From the NCBI GenBank assembly GCA_946479855.1, contig CAMLHL010000078.1, positions 1 through 11,526 on the forward strand: a stretch of 11,526 bases of DNA, written 5' to 3'. Both the position numbers and the translations under genes were made by a program. Under the pieces are notes generated by a model. It saw only the letters and a program-made list of their open reading frames with translations, ran no database searches and was not told the DNA's origin. The stretch is from an uncultured Pseudomonadota bacterium. Its GTDB lineage: Bacteria; Pseudomonadota; Gammaproteobacteria; Burkholderiales; Rhodocyclaceae. Each line of letters begins with the position of its first letter. Positions within the stretch are counted from its first letter, which is position 1. Positions 1-6,490 of this stretch are shown here, one piece after another.

Positions 1-35
1 GACCATTCCTGAATTCTACTAGAAGCCCAACTGAC

Positions 36-1391
36 ATGCTCGATAACCTGACCAATCGCCTTGCCCGCGTCATGAAGACGCTGAAGGGCGAAGCGCGCCT
101 GACCGAATCCAATATCGCCGATGCGCTGCGCGAAGTGCGCATGGCTCTGCTGGAGGCCGACGTGGCCTTGCCGGTGGTCAAGGATTTCATCGCTGCGGTC
201 AAGGAAAAGGCGGTTGGCGAGGCAGTGATCGGTTCGCTCAGTCCGGGGCAGGCGCTGATCGGCGTCGTGCACGCCGAGTTGACCAAGCTCATGGGCGATG
301 CCTACGAGGGCATCAACTTTAATACCCAGCCACCGGCCATCGTGTTGATGGCCGGTCTGCAGGGCGCCGGCAAGACGACGACGGTGGGTAAGCTGGCCAA
401 GTTCCTCAAGGAAAATCACAAGAAGAAGGTACTGGTCGTTTCCTGCGACGTCTATCGTCCGGCGGCTATCGAGCAGTTGAAGTTTGTCGCCGGTCAGGCC
501 GGGGTCGATTTCTTCCCGTCGGCGGTCGGCGAGAAGCCGGAGGCCATCGCTGAGGCCGCCATCGACTGGGCCAAGCGCCATTACCACGATGTGCTGCTGG
601 TCGATACGGCCGGCCGTCTGGCCATCGACGAAGAGATGATGGCGGAAATCAAGCGCCTGCATGCGGCGATCAATCCGATCGAGACGCTGTTCGTGGTCGA
701 TGCCATGTTGGGTCAGGATGCGGTCAACACGGCCAAGGCGTTCAACGAGGCGCTGCCGCTGACGGGCGTCGTGCTGACCAAACTGGATGGCGATGCGCGC
801 GGTGGTGCAGCGCTGTCGGTGCGCCATATCACCGGCAAGCCGATCAAGTTCGCTGGCGTCGGCGAAAAACTGACCGGGCTGGAAGCCTTCCATCCGGAGC
901 GGATGGCCTCGCGCATCCTCGGCATGGGCGACGTGCTGTCGCTGATCGAGGAGGCGCGCAAGGGGCTGGACGAGGAAAAGGCTGTTGCCTTTGCCAAGAA
1001 ACTGAAATCCGGCAAGGGATTCGATCTCAACGATTTCAAAGAACAGATGGCCCAGATGCGCAGCATGGGCGGCCTGTCGGCGCTGATGGACAAGATGCCG
1101 GCGCAGATTGCCCAGGCCGCCGGTCAGTTACCGGCCGGTACCGAGAACAAGATGATTGGCCGTGTCGAGGGCATCATCAATTCGATGACCCCGGCCGAGC
1201 GCGCCAAGCCGGAATTGATCAAGGCTAGCCGCAAGCGTCGTATTGCGATGGGGGCCGGCGTGCAGGTGCAGGATGTCAATCGCCTGCTCAATCAATTCGA
1301 GCAGATGCAGAAAATGATGAAGCAATTCACCAAGGGCGGCGTCGGCAAGCTGATGCGCGGCATGAAGGGCATGTTGCCGGGCATGCGCTGA
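36..1391 (+). CDS. ffh: Signal recognition particle protein Ffh (SRP54 GTPase)
   Basis: Ffh binds 4.5S RNA and signal sequences of nascent inner-membrane proteins and, through GTP-dependent pairing with FtsY, delivers ribosomes to the Sec translocon. The 451-residue length is normal (E. coli about 453). In order: a helical N domain (about 1-90), then the NG GTPase with P-loop GLQGAGKTTT (107-116), DVYRPAA (138-144), DTAGR (190-194) and TKLDGDARGG (248-257), then a methionine-rich M domain (about 325-451) holding the RNA-binding RRIAMGAG (401-408) and many Met residues (MQKMMKQ, MRGMKGMLPGM). The ATG at 36 gives the standard N-terminus; only a weak AGAAG at 21-25 serves as Shine-Dalgarno, and the promoter lies outside the window. 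It stands alone, facing the proS / transglycosylase pair tail to tail, and its stop codon lies inside the long inverted repeat at 1386-1460. No anomalies; identification is very secure. Confidence 0.98.
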   Translation: MLDNLTNRLARVMKTLKGEARLTESNIADALREVRMALLEADVALPVVKDFIAAVKEKAVGEAVIGSLSPGQALIGVVHAELTKLMGDAYEGINFNTQPPAIVLMAGLQGAGKTTTVGKLAKFLKENHKKKVLVVSCDVYRPAAIEQLKFVAGQAGVDFFPSAVGEKPEAIAEAAIDWAKRHYHDVLLVDTAGRLAIDEEMMAEIKRLHAAINPIETLFVVDAMLGQDAVNTAKAFNEALPLTGVVLTKLDGDARGGAALSVRHITGKPIKFAGVGEKLTGLEAFHPERMASRILGMGDVLSLIEEARKGLDEEKAVAFAKKLKSGKGFDLNDFKEQMAQMRSMGGLSALMDKMPAQIAQAAGQLPAGTENKMIGRVEGIINSMTPAERAKPELIKASRKRRIAMGAGVQVQDVNRLLNQFEQMQKMMKQFTKGGVGKLMRGMKGMLPGMR

Positions 1392-1460
1392 TTTTGGCCG
1401 TTTTATGGTGTTGACCGTAGGAACGTTGTGGTCAACGCCGATAAACAGCAAAAATCAGCG
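1386..1460. terminator. Long inverted repeat at the convergent 3' ends of ffh and the lytic transglycosylase
   Basis: The arms are 1386-1416 and 1430-1460 around a 13-nt loop. Outer arms pair perfectly for 10 bp (CGCTGATTTT with AAAATCAGCG); inner arms pair for 10 bp (GGTGTTGACC with GGTCAACGCC, one G-T wobble). The middle pairs with two mismatches and two single-base bulges, giving about 28 pairs in total. The ffh TGA (1389-1391) and the transglycosylase stop (1455-1457, read on minus) lie symmetrically in the outer arms. No T-run follows on either strand, so it is not a canonical intrinsic terminator. It may be a two-way transcription end acting with Rho, or a 3'-end barrier to exonucleases. 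The structure is seen directly; the role is inferred. Confidence 0.6.
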
Positions 1461-2066
1461 GATTGCTTGCGCCAGGCGGGCCGGCTTTTCGTAGCCCCAC
1501 TGGTTTTGCCAGGCGGCGCGCACCATGTTCGGATATTCCGGCTTGCCGAGGCTGCCGTTGTAGCGGCCGAGAGCACGGAACAGGTCGCCGCGTTCGATAT
1601 CCAGGTAGTGGCGCAGGATGGTGCAGCCGTAGCGCAGGCTGGTGCGCAGGTCGAACAGGTTGTCGTCCGGCCGGCCGATGATCTTGACCCAGAAGGGCAT
1701 GACCTGCATGTAGCCGCGGGCGCCGGCCGACGACACGGCGTATTTGCGGAAACCGGATTCGACCTGCATCAGCCCGAGCACCAGTTGCGGATCCAGTCCG
1801 GCCCGCGTCGCTTCATAATGCACGCTGCGCAAGAGATCAATGCGGTATTCGCGGTTCGGGATGCGTTTTTCCAGCCGCGGCGACATGGTAGTCAGCCAGT
1901 CGACAGCCTCCATCGGTGTCTTGAATGAACTGACCGCCGGGCGCGAATCCGAAACGGCCTTGTGCAGTGCGGCTTGCACGCTGGCTGATAGCGGTTCGTA
2001 CTTCTGCGCGCCGGCAAAAGCTGCCGACGCGCTGTAAAAAAGCAGGGCCGCGATCAGGCGGCGCAC
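1455..2066 (-). CDS. Exported lytic murein transglycosylase (SLT domain)
   Basis: A small periplasmic transglycosylase expected to cleave the MurNAc-GlcNAc bond of peptidoglycan, forming 1,6-anhydro ends. The start is GTG (2064-2066) with AGGGA four bases upstream. Residues 1-20 form a signal peptide (RRLIAALLF core, likely cleaved after AFA at 18 or AGA at 20; no lipobox Cys). The SLT fold follows: catalytic Glu103 in MQVESGF, then [13 protein letters not shown] (about 112-124) and the AxxRYN-type segment GRYNGS (167-172). Total 203 residues. Its start overlaps the end of proS by 13 nt, so it is probably translationally coupled to it. Position next to proS matches a neighbourhood I remember from other betaproteobacteria. 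Family assignment is firm; which MltE/Slt-like subgroup is unknown, so no symbol is given. Confidence 0.93.
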   Translation of the reverse strand: MRRLIAALLFYSASAAFAGAQKYEPLSASVQAALHKAVSDSRPAVSSFKTPMEAVDWLTTMSPRLEKRIPNREYRIDLLRSVHYEATRAGLDPQLVLGLMQVESGFRKYAVSSAGARGYMQVMPFWVKIIGRPDDNLFDLRTSLRYGCTILRHYLDIERGDLFRALGRYNGSLGKPEYPNMVRAAWQNQWGYEKPARLAQAIR

Positions 2067-3784
2067 AGCTTCCCTTGCAGCAGGGAGAGGATGTCGGACT
2101 GGGCAACCATCGTTGCTTCGGCATCGGTCCGGCCCTTGTATTCGAACTGTCCGTCCTTCAGGCCGCGCTCGCCGATCACCACGCGGTGCGGGATGCCGAT
2201 CAGTTCCATGTCGGCGAACATGACGCCCGGACGCTCGTTGCGGTCGTCGAGAAGGGCATCGACTCCGGCCTTTTTCAGGTCGGCGTACAGCTGGTCGGCA
2301 GCGGTCTTGACCGCTTCGCTCTTGTGGTAGCCCATCGGCACGATGCAGATCTCAAATGGTGCAATGGCCGGCGGCAGGATGATGCCCCGGTCGTCGTTGC
2401 CTTGCTCGATCGCGGCGCCGACGATGCGTGATACGCCGATGCCGTAGCAGCCCATTTCCATGATCTGGCTCTTGCCGCTTTCGTCGAGATAGCTGCAGCC
2501 CAGCGCCTCGGCGTATTTCTGGCGCAACTGGAAGATGTGGCCGACTTCGATGCCGCGCAGGATTTCCAGTTGGCCGCGGCCGTCCGGTGAAGGATCGCCA
2601 GCGACGACGTTGCGGATGTCGAAGATTTCAGGTTCCGGCAGATCGCGGCCGAAATTGACGCCGCTCAGATGGAAGCCGGCTTCGTTGGCACCGCAGACAA
2701 AGTCACTCATGGCGGCGACGCTGCGATCAGCGAAAATAGCCACTTTTTGACCGTCGACCGCAGTCGGGCCGATGTAGCCGGGCTTGCAGCCGAGATATTG
2801 CTCAACTTCACCTTCGGTGGCAAAACGGAAGGGGTTGATAGCGGCGATCTTGCTGGCCTTGATCTCATTCAGTTCGTGGTCGCCGCGCAGCAGCAACAGA
2901 GCGAAGGTAGTGCTGCCGTCTTCTTTCTCGCTGAGCACGGCGATCGCCTTGACGACCTTGTCCAGTGTCACTCCGAGGAATTCGGCAACATCGGCGCAGG
3001 CCATCTTGCCCGGTGTGGCGATCTTTTCCATGGCTTGCGTCGCCGCCGCGCGCGGATTGCTCGGGGCGACGGATTCGGCCAATTCGACGTTGGCGGCGTA
3101 ACCGGAGTCCGGGCAGAAGGCGATATCGTCTTCGCCGGAATCGGCCAGCACATGGAATTCATGTGATCCAGTACCGCCAATCGAGCCGGTATCGGCGGCC
3201 ACGGCACGGAATTTCAATCCGAGGCGGGTGAAAATACGACTGTAGGTGTCGTACATGTTGCCGTATTCGCGCTTTAGATCATCGAACGAAGTGTGGAAAG
3301 AATAGCCGTCCTTCATCAGGAATTCGCGGCCACGCATGACACCGAAGCGGGGGCGGATTTCGTCGCGGAACTTGGTCTGAACCTGATACAGGTGAATCGG
3401 CAGCTGGCGGTAACTCTTCACGTCGCGGCGTACGACATCGGTGATCACTTCCTCGTGGGTCGGTCCGATGACGAATTCGCGCTGGTGGCGATCCTTGAAG
3501 CGCAGCAGTTCCGGGCCGTATTGCTCCCAACGGCCGGATTCCTGCCACAGTTCGGCCGGCTGCACGGCGGGCATCAGTAGTTCGAGGGCGCCAGCCCGGT
3601 TCATCTCTTCGCGGACGATGTTTTCGACCTTGCGCAGCACGCGCAGGCCGAGCGGCATCCAGGTGTAGATGCCGGCGGCGGCACGTTTGATGTAGCCGGC
3701 GCGCAACATCATCTTCTGACTGATGACTTCGGCGTCGCTCGGGGCTTCCTTGAGAGTGGTGAAAAAGAACTGCGAAGTGCGCAT
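2054..3784 (-). CDS. proS: Prolyl-tRNA synthetase, bacterial type with editing insertion
   Basis: Charges tRNA-Pro with proline in the cytosol. At 576 residues it has the long bacterial architecture (E. coli 572). Class II motif 1 lies around 55-80; motif 2 covers about 136-159 ([12 protein letters not shown] then RGREFLMKD); motif 3 is GCYGIGVSR (445-453). GPTHEE (107-112) is the proline-site loop. Between motifs 2 and 3, about residues 224-407, is the YbaK-like insertion that hydrolyses Ala-tRNA-Pro; VVKA with Lys279 matches the known editing-lysine position of the E. coli enzyme. The anticodon-binding domain follows (about 475-576). The ATG at 3784 has only a weak AGAG-type ribosome site. 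It is transcribed divergently from rppH across 112 bp and is followed by the overlapping transglycosylase gene. No truncation or missing motif. Confidence 0.98.
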   Translation of the reverse strand: MRTSQFFFTTLKEAPSDAEVISQKMMLRAGYIKRAAAGIYTWMPLGLRVLRKVENIVREEMNRAGALELLMPAVQPAELWQESGRWEQYGPELLRFKDRHQREFVIGPTHEEVITDVVRRDVKSYRQLPIHLYQVQTKFRDEIRPRFGVMRGREFLMKDGYSFHTSFDDLKREYGNMYDTYSRIFTRLGLKFRAVAADTGSIGGTGSHEFHVLADSGEDDIAFCPDSGYAANVELAESVAPSNPRAAATQAMEKIATPGKMACADVAEFLGVTLDKVVKAIAVLSEKEDGSTTFALLLLRGDHELNEIKASKIAAINPFRFATEGEVEQYLGCKPGYIGPTAVDGQKVAIFADRSVAAMSDFVCGANEAGFHLSGVNFGRDLPEPEIFDIRNVVAGDPSPDGRGQLEILRGIEVGHIFQLRQKYAEALGCSYLDESGKSQIMEMGCYGIGVSRIVGAAIEQGNDDRGIILPPAIAPFEICIVPMGYHKSEAVKTAADQLYADLKKAGVDALLDDRNERPGVMFADMELIGIPHRVVIGERGLKDGQFEYKGRTDAEATMVAQSDILSLLQGKLCAA

Positions 3785-3815
3785 GGGATGCTCTTGAATT
3801 CGTTGCCAAACCTCG

Positions 3816-3821
3816 ATTTTA
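3816..3821 (-). promoter_or_regulatory. Possible -10 element of proS (TAAAAT)
   Basis: Read on the minus strand, TAAAAT lies 32 bases before the proS ATG. I find no good -35 hexamer at 16-18 bp. The same TAAAAT hexamer, also without a clear -35, lies upstream of the OsmC-family gene and tyrS, which lends modest support to all three. Confidence 0.35.
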
Positions 3822-3896
3822 CACGGTCCGGCTTCTTTGCATGTGAACGCCCTTTGTGAAAGAATCGGGGTAACTATTAATTTTTGCAGGATTTTT

Positions 3897-4451
3897 ATGC
3901 TCGATCGTGAAGGCTATCGCCCGAACGTCGGCATCATTCTTTGTAACGCCAAGAACGAGGTATTCTGGGGTAAGCGCATACGGGAGCATTCCTGGCAGTT
4001 TCCACAAGGTGGCATCAAGCGTGGCGAAACGCCCGAAGAGGCCATGTTTCGTGAACTGTACGAAGAGGTCGGGCTGTTGCCCGAGCACGTGCGCATCCTC
4101 GGAAGAACCAAAGGCTGGCTACGTTATGAAGTGCCGACACACTGGATCAAGCGCGAATGGCGCGGTTCCTACAAAGGTCAGAAGCAGATCTGGTTCCTGC
4201 TGCGCTTGGCCGGGCGCGACAGCGATGTCAATCTTCGCGCGACCAGCAAGCCGGAATTCGATGCTTGGCGCTGGAATGATTATTGGGTGCCGCTTGATGC
4301 GGTTATTGAATTCAAGCGCATGGTTTACGAGCAGGCACTCAACGAATTGGTGCGCTTTCTCGATTTCGACCGCAAGGGTGCGCGCCAAAAGAAAGATTCT
4401 GTCGAGCCGCCGTTGGCTGTTGGAGACGATGCAGTTCGTGGTGAGGAATAA
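3897..4451 (+). CDS. rppH: RNA pyrophosphohydrolase RppH (Nudix)
   Basis: RppH removes pyrophosphate from 5'-triphosphorylated mRNA and so opens RNase E-dependent decay. The 184-residue protein carries a full Nudix box at 38-60: GG at 38-39, Glu44, then R52-E53-L-Y-E56-E57-V-G59; E53, E56 and E57 match the metal-binding glutamates of the E. coli enzyme. [15 protein letters not shown] at the N-terminus and [16 protein letters not shown] (24-39) are typical of RppH rather than of other Nudix enzymes. I chose the ATG at 3897 because GCAGGA precedes it by about six bases and because [12 protein letters not shown] is the family start; an in-frame extension to 3837 has no such support. The tail after about 160 is charged and probably disordered. 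First gene of an rppH / CNP1-like / coq7 cluster; the next gene starts 2 nt after its stop. A clear promoter is not evident in the 112-bp gap shared with proS. Confidence 0.95.
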   Translation: MLDREGYRPNVGIILCNAKNEVFWGKRIREHSWQFPQGGIKRGETPEEAMFRELYEEVGLLPEHVRILGRTKGWLRYEVPTHWIKREWRGSYKGQKQIWFLLRLAGRDSDVNLRATSKPEFDAWRWNDYWVPLDAVIEFKRMVYEQALNELVRFLDFDRKGARQKKDSVEPPLAVGDDAVRGEE

Positions 4452-4453
4452 GC

Positions 4454-4990
4454 ATGCGTGCTCTGCGTAATTCGCTACTTTCGTTGATGCTCGTTCTCGG
4501 TGTCGCATCCTCGGCGTGGGCTGATTTCGAGGAAGATTACGAAAACAAGAAGTGGCAGGAGATGGATGTTCAATTCCCTGCTGCGCCCAGGCAGGAAAAT
4601 CTACTGCCGTTTGAGGTCAGTGCTGCATCCAGCAATCGCTTTTTTGTTGATGGCTCAACGCTGAGCGTTGGTAGCGATGGTGTGGTGCGCTACGTTCTGG
4701 TTGTCCTCTCTCCGGAGGGGGGGCGTAATGTCACTTTCGAAGGCATGCGCTGCGAGGCGAGGGAGTATCGAATCTATGCCTCCGGTCGTTTGGATGGCTC
4801 CTGGTCAAAAGCGCGCAAGAACGAGTGGGTGCGCATTCAGGAGGCTTATGCCAATCGACAGCATGCGGCTCTTTTTCTCGACTATTTTTGTCCGGTCGGC
4901 GTCATCGTGCGGGATGCCGCTGAGGCGCGGAACGCGCTGAAGCGAGGGGTGCATCCGGATGTGGAGCATCCGGATAGCTATCGTTGGTGA
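4454..4990 (+). CDS. CNP1-like family exported protein, function unknown
   Basis: A 178-residue protein that resembles the CNP1-like family (named from a Neisseria 'cryptic' protein), found mainly in betaproteobacteria. Residues 1-23 are a Sec signal peptide ([13 protein letters not shown] core, AWA cleavage before DFEEDYE). The mature part has acidic [17 protein letters not shown]-like PFEVSAA, a [12 protein letters not shown] strand and a pair of cysteines (C99 in GMRCEA, C146 in DYFCPVG) that could form a disulphide in the periplasm; it ends with [12 protein letters not shown]. No catalytic motif is recognised. The ATG at 4454 has GAGG seven bases upstream and lies 2 nt after rppH, and the gene ends 5 nt before coq7, so the three are very probably cotranscribed. 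A near-terminal pair of GCATCCGGAT repeats (4951-4960, 4966-4975) could form an mRNA hairpin just before the coq7 start. Family assignment is from memory. Confidence 0.8.
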   Translation: MRALRNSLLSLMLVLGVASSAWADFEEDYENKKWQEMDVQFPAAPRQENLLPFEVSAASSNRFFVDGSTLSVGSDGVVRYVLVVLSPEGGRNVTFEGMRCEAREYRIYASGRLDGSWSKARKNEWVRIQEAYANRQHAALFLDYFCPVGVIVRDAAEARNALKRGVHPDVEHPDSYRW

Positions 4991-4995
4991 GGCGT

Positions 4996-5619
4996 ATGAC
5001 GCCGGATCAGCTAATCATGGAATTCGACCGTGCTTTGCGCACGGTGTTTGCCACTGCTCGCACTGTTCGCCCTGTTCCCGGTGCAGAACAACCTGAAAGG
5101 GCGCTGGCTGGTGACGAAAAGCGCCATACCATCGGGCTCATGCGCGTTAATCATTGTGGTGAAATCTGCGCACAGGCCCTGTACCAGGGGCAGGCGCTAA
5201 CTTCCCGCGATCCTGTTGTGCGGGAGGCTTTGCGCGGCGCGGCTGACGAAGAAACCGAGCATCTTGCCTGGACCGAGCAGCGTATCACCGAACTGGGGGG
5301 GCGCAAGAGTATGCTGAATCCGCTCTGGTACGCAGGGTCGTTAACGCTGGGTCTCGCAGCCGGGGCTTTGGGCGACAAGTGGAATCTGGGCTTCCTTGCA
5401 GAAACTGAGCGGCAGGTTGAGGCTCATCTGGATGGTCATTTGCTAACTCTGCCCACCGACGATCTGCGCTCACGAGCCATCGTCGACCAGATGCGGCTGG
5501 ATGAAATCCAGCATGCCGAAACGGCCGTTCGGCATGGTGCTGCCGAACTTCCTGTGCCGGTAAAGATAGCCATGAAATTGATGGCCAAACTGATGACCGG
5601 CACCGCCTATCGGCTTTGA
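4996..5619 (+). CDS. coq7: 3-demethoxyubiquinol hydroxylase Coq7 (diiron)
   Basis: Performs the C6 hydroxylation of 2-polyprenyl-3-methyl-6-methoxy-1,4-benzoquinol, the penultimate step of ubiquinone synthesis, at the inner-membrane face, using O2 and a carboxylate-bridged diiron centre. Family-typical motifs: NHCGEICAQ with Glu56, EETEHLAW with Glu86 and His89, [10 protein letters not shown] with Glu138, and RLDEIQHAE with Glu170 and His173, which together give all six iron ligands. A hydrophobic segment (about 108-130) suits membrane association. The ATG at 4996 (207 residues, MTPDQLI) is preferred over TTG 4984 and GTG 4987 because MTxDxLI is the usual start; the AGG Shine-Dalgarno is only three bases away, which suggests translation coupled to the CNP1-like gene. 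Using Coq7 rather than UbiF is usual in betaproteobacteria. The O2 requirement implies aerobic ubiquinone synthesis. Confidence 0.95.
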   Translation: MTPDQLIMEFDRALRTVFATARTVRPVPGAEQPERALAGDEKRHTIGLMRVNHCGEICAQALYQGQALTSRDPVVREALRGAADEETEHLAWTEQRITELGGRKSMLNPLWYAGSLTLGLAAGALGDKWNLGFLAETERQVEAHLDGHLLTLPTDDLRSRAIVDQMRLDEIQHAETAVRHGAAELPVPVKIAMKLMAKLMTGTAYRL

Positions 5620-5634
5620 GCGGGCTGTGGGCGA

Positions 5635-5649
5635 GGGGACTCAGTCCTC
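5635..5649. terminator. Small hairpin between coq7 and the OsmC-family gene
   Basis: GGGGAC (5635-5640) can pair with GTCCTC (5644-5649) around TCA, which is the stop codon of the minus-strand gene. There is no T-run on either side and the stem is short, so termination here is only a guess. Confidence 0.25.
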
Positions 5650-6069
5650 GTTGATGATTTCGAAGTCGTAGGTGATCGCGGCAGTTTTGCTCATCATGAT
5701 CGAGGCAGAGCAATATTTGTCCTTCGATAGTTCAATGGCGCGAGCTACTGCGTCCGGCTTTAGTTGCCTGCCTTTGACGCGATAGTGGAAGTGGATGCCG
5801 GTGAAGACTTTCGGGTCGCTGTTGGCGCGCTCGGCTTTTAGGCTGACATCGCAGCTGCTTACTTGGTGACGTCCCTTTTTTAAAATCAGCACGACATCAA
5901 AGGCAGAGCAGCCGCCGGTGCCGGCCAGCACCATTTCCATTGGGCGCAGGCCGATATTTCGCCCTCCTGCTTCCGGTGCGCCGTCCATCACGACTGCGTG
6001 TCCACTACCGGTTTCTGCGACAAAGGACATCCCGGCGTCGTCGCCCATCCATCTTACGGTGCATTCCAT
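5641..6069 (-). CDS. OsmC/Ohr-family protein (YhfA-like)
   Basis: A 142-residue OsmC-fold protein. The two conserved cysteines of the peroxidatic family are present: Cys54 in TGGCSAFDVV and Cys120 in DKYCSAS, with the general PMEMVLAG (43-50) active-site helix. Many members reduce organic hydroperoxides as dimers with paired thiols, but the YhfA-type subgroup that this resembles in length and in the ending SKTAAITYDFEI has no settled function. The ATG (6067-6069 on minus) has AGGAG six bases upstream. It is a single gene converging on coq7 with 21 nt between. Upstream is a TAAAAT -10-like element and a perfect 8-1-8 dyad (6135-6151). Whether it is OsmC, Ohr or YhfA cannot be decided by eye. 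Confidence 0.9.
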   Translation of the reverse strand: MECTVRWMGDDAGMSFVAETGSGHAVVMDGAPEAGGRNIGLRPMEMVLAGTGGCSAFDVVLILKKGRHQVSSCDVSLKAERANSDPKVFTGIHFHYRVKGRQLKPDAVARAIELSKDKYCSASIMMSKTAAITYDFEIINED

Positions 6070-6093
6070 ATTGGTCTCCTGGCAAGACTGCGA

Positions 6094-6099
6094 ATTTTA
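6094..6099 (-). promoter_or_regulatory. Possible -10 element of the OsmC-family gene (TAAAAT)
   Basis: On the minus strand TAAAAT sits 25 bases before the ATG, the right distance for a short leader carrying the AGGAG site. No convincing -35 is found 16-18 bp upstream, so an activator may be used; a dyad lies further upstream at 6135-6151. Confidence 0.35.
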
Positions 6100-6134
6100 G
6101 CGGATATCGAGCCGCTAAGGCTGTGGCTGGGTTG

Positions 6135-6151
6135 ATGCTGCGCCGCAGCAT
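6135..6151. repeat. Perfect 8-1-8 dyad upstream of the OsmC-family gene
   Basis: ATGCTGCG and CGCAGCAT flank a single C. The next bases, TGAATTCA (6152-6159), are a second palindrome. If the -10 at 6094-6099 is right, the dyad centre is about 56 bp before the start site, where a dimeric activator could bind. No plus-strand gene or T-run makes it a terminator. Confidence 0.4.
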
Positions 6152-6250
6152 TGAATTCATTGTTCGGTTGCCGCAGGCGCTGGCCTTTTTTGTTTATTGT
6201 ATGGTGAATTATTGTTGGTAAATTAGATTTAACTCAGTATTTACAATGAA

Positions 6251-6294
6251 TTGATTGTGATAAATAATGATTATTTGTGAATAATAATTAGAAT
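6251..6294 (+). promoter_or_regulatory. Candidate FNR/ANR-dependent promoter of the putative small RNA
   Basis: TTGAT-TGTG-ATAAA at 6251-6264 matches the FNR/ANR consensus TTGAT-N4-ATCAA at 9 of 10 positions. A TAGAAT -10 lies at 6289-6294, with no TTGACA-like -35 at the proper spacing. A start near 6299-6301 puts the box centre (6257.5) at about -41.5 to -43.5, the class II activator position. CAATGAATTGATT (6244-6256) also fits the IHF consensus (YAA-N4-TTGATW) exactly and shares the TTGAT half-site. AAATAAT-G-ATTATTT (6262-6276) is Fur-like. The matches are seen directly; factor identity is inferred. Confidence 0.5.
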
Positions 6295-6298
6295 GGTG

Positions 6299-6461
6299 CG
6301 ACGCACAAATAATTCTTGCGACTCGATCGTGGTTCGGGCAGAATGTGAAGCGTTGGAGCTGTAGCAACTTAATAGCGATAAGTTCTTCAGTTCAGATTTG
6401 TCTCCTCCACCCTCCTCCTTTGGTGTGGATTTAACGCGGCTCAGCGAGCCGCGTTTTTTTT
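6299..6461 (+). ncRNA. Putative trans-acting small RNA with CU-rich anti-Shine-Dalgarno hairpin
   Basis: The 501-nt gap between the OsmC-family gene and rplM ends in a strong plus-strand intrinsic terminator that no upstream plus-strand protein gene can use. Between the candidate promoter and that terminator are about 160 nt with RNA-like order. There is a 6-bp hairpin AACTTA / TAAGTT (6366-6371, 6379-6384, loop ATAGCGA). A single-stranded CU stretch TCTCCTCC (6401-6408) runs into a hairpin whose TCCAC (6406-6410) pairs with GTGGA (6425-6429) and whose C6411-C6412 pairs with G6422-G6423, leaving loop TCCTCCTTT. The terminator follows. Two CCTCC copies are complementary to Shine-Dalgarno sequences. 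A 23-codon frame (ATG 6293 to TAG 6362-6364) has no ribosome site and its ATG precedes the expected 5' end, so I do not call it a gene. The start and the function are inference; I cannot name an RNA family. Confidence 0.55.
6433..6461 (+). terminator. Intrinsic terminator of the putative small RNA
   Basis: AACGCGGCTC (6433-6442) pairs perfectly with GAGCCGCGTT (6446-6455) around an AGC loop, and the stem runs into eight T (6454-6461). On the minus strand the stem is followed by only TTAAAT, so it is directional for plus-strand transcription. It lies 30 bp before the rplM promoter and insulates it. Confidence 0.92.
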
Positions 6462-6490
6462 GTCTCTTTGTCGGTTTTGTTGATAAGGCA

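Noticed and set aside
1129..1140. 12-bp perfect palindrome TACCGGCCGGTA inside ffh
   Set aside because: It lies in coding sequence for the M-domain linker with no regulatory context; chance palindromes of this kind are expected in GC-rich DNA.
1967..3580. Several plus-strand open frames (65-166 codons) opposite proS and the transglycosylase
   Set aside because: All are antisense to conserved, motif-complete genes, are mutually overlapping and have no ribosome sites or recognisable domains.
6170..6191. GC-rich bases followed by TTTTTT that look like a terminator
   Set aside because: Only three-base stems can be formed before the T-run and no plus-strand gene precedes it.
6135..6221. Small plus-strand frame of 28 codons ending at 6221
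   Set aside because: No Shine-Dalgarno, starts inside a perfect dyad, and the sequence shows no protein-like pattern.
6328..6345. GGTTCGGGC resembling a tRNA or tmRNA T-loop
   Set aside because: No acceptor stem, D-arm, anticodon arm or CCA end can be assembled around it.
6293..6364. 23-codon frame inside the putative small RNA
   Set aside because: No ribosome site before the ATG, and the ATG lies upstream of the transcription start expected from TAGAAT. A dual-function RNA is not excluded, but nothing supports it.
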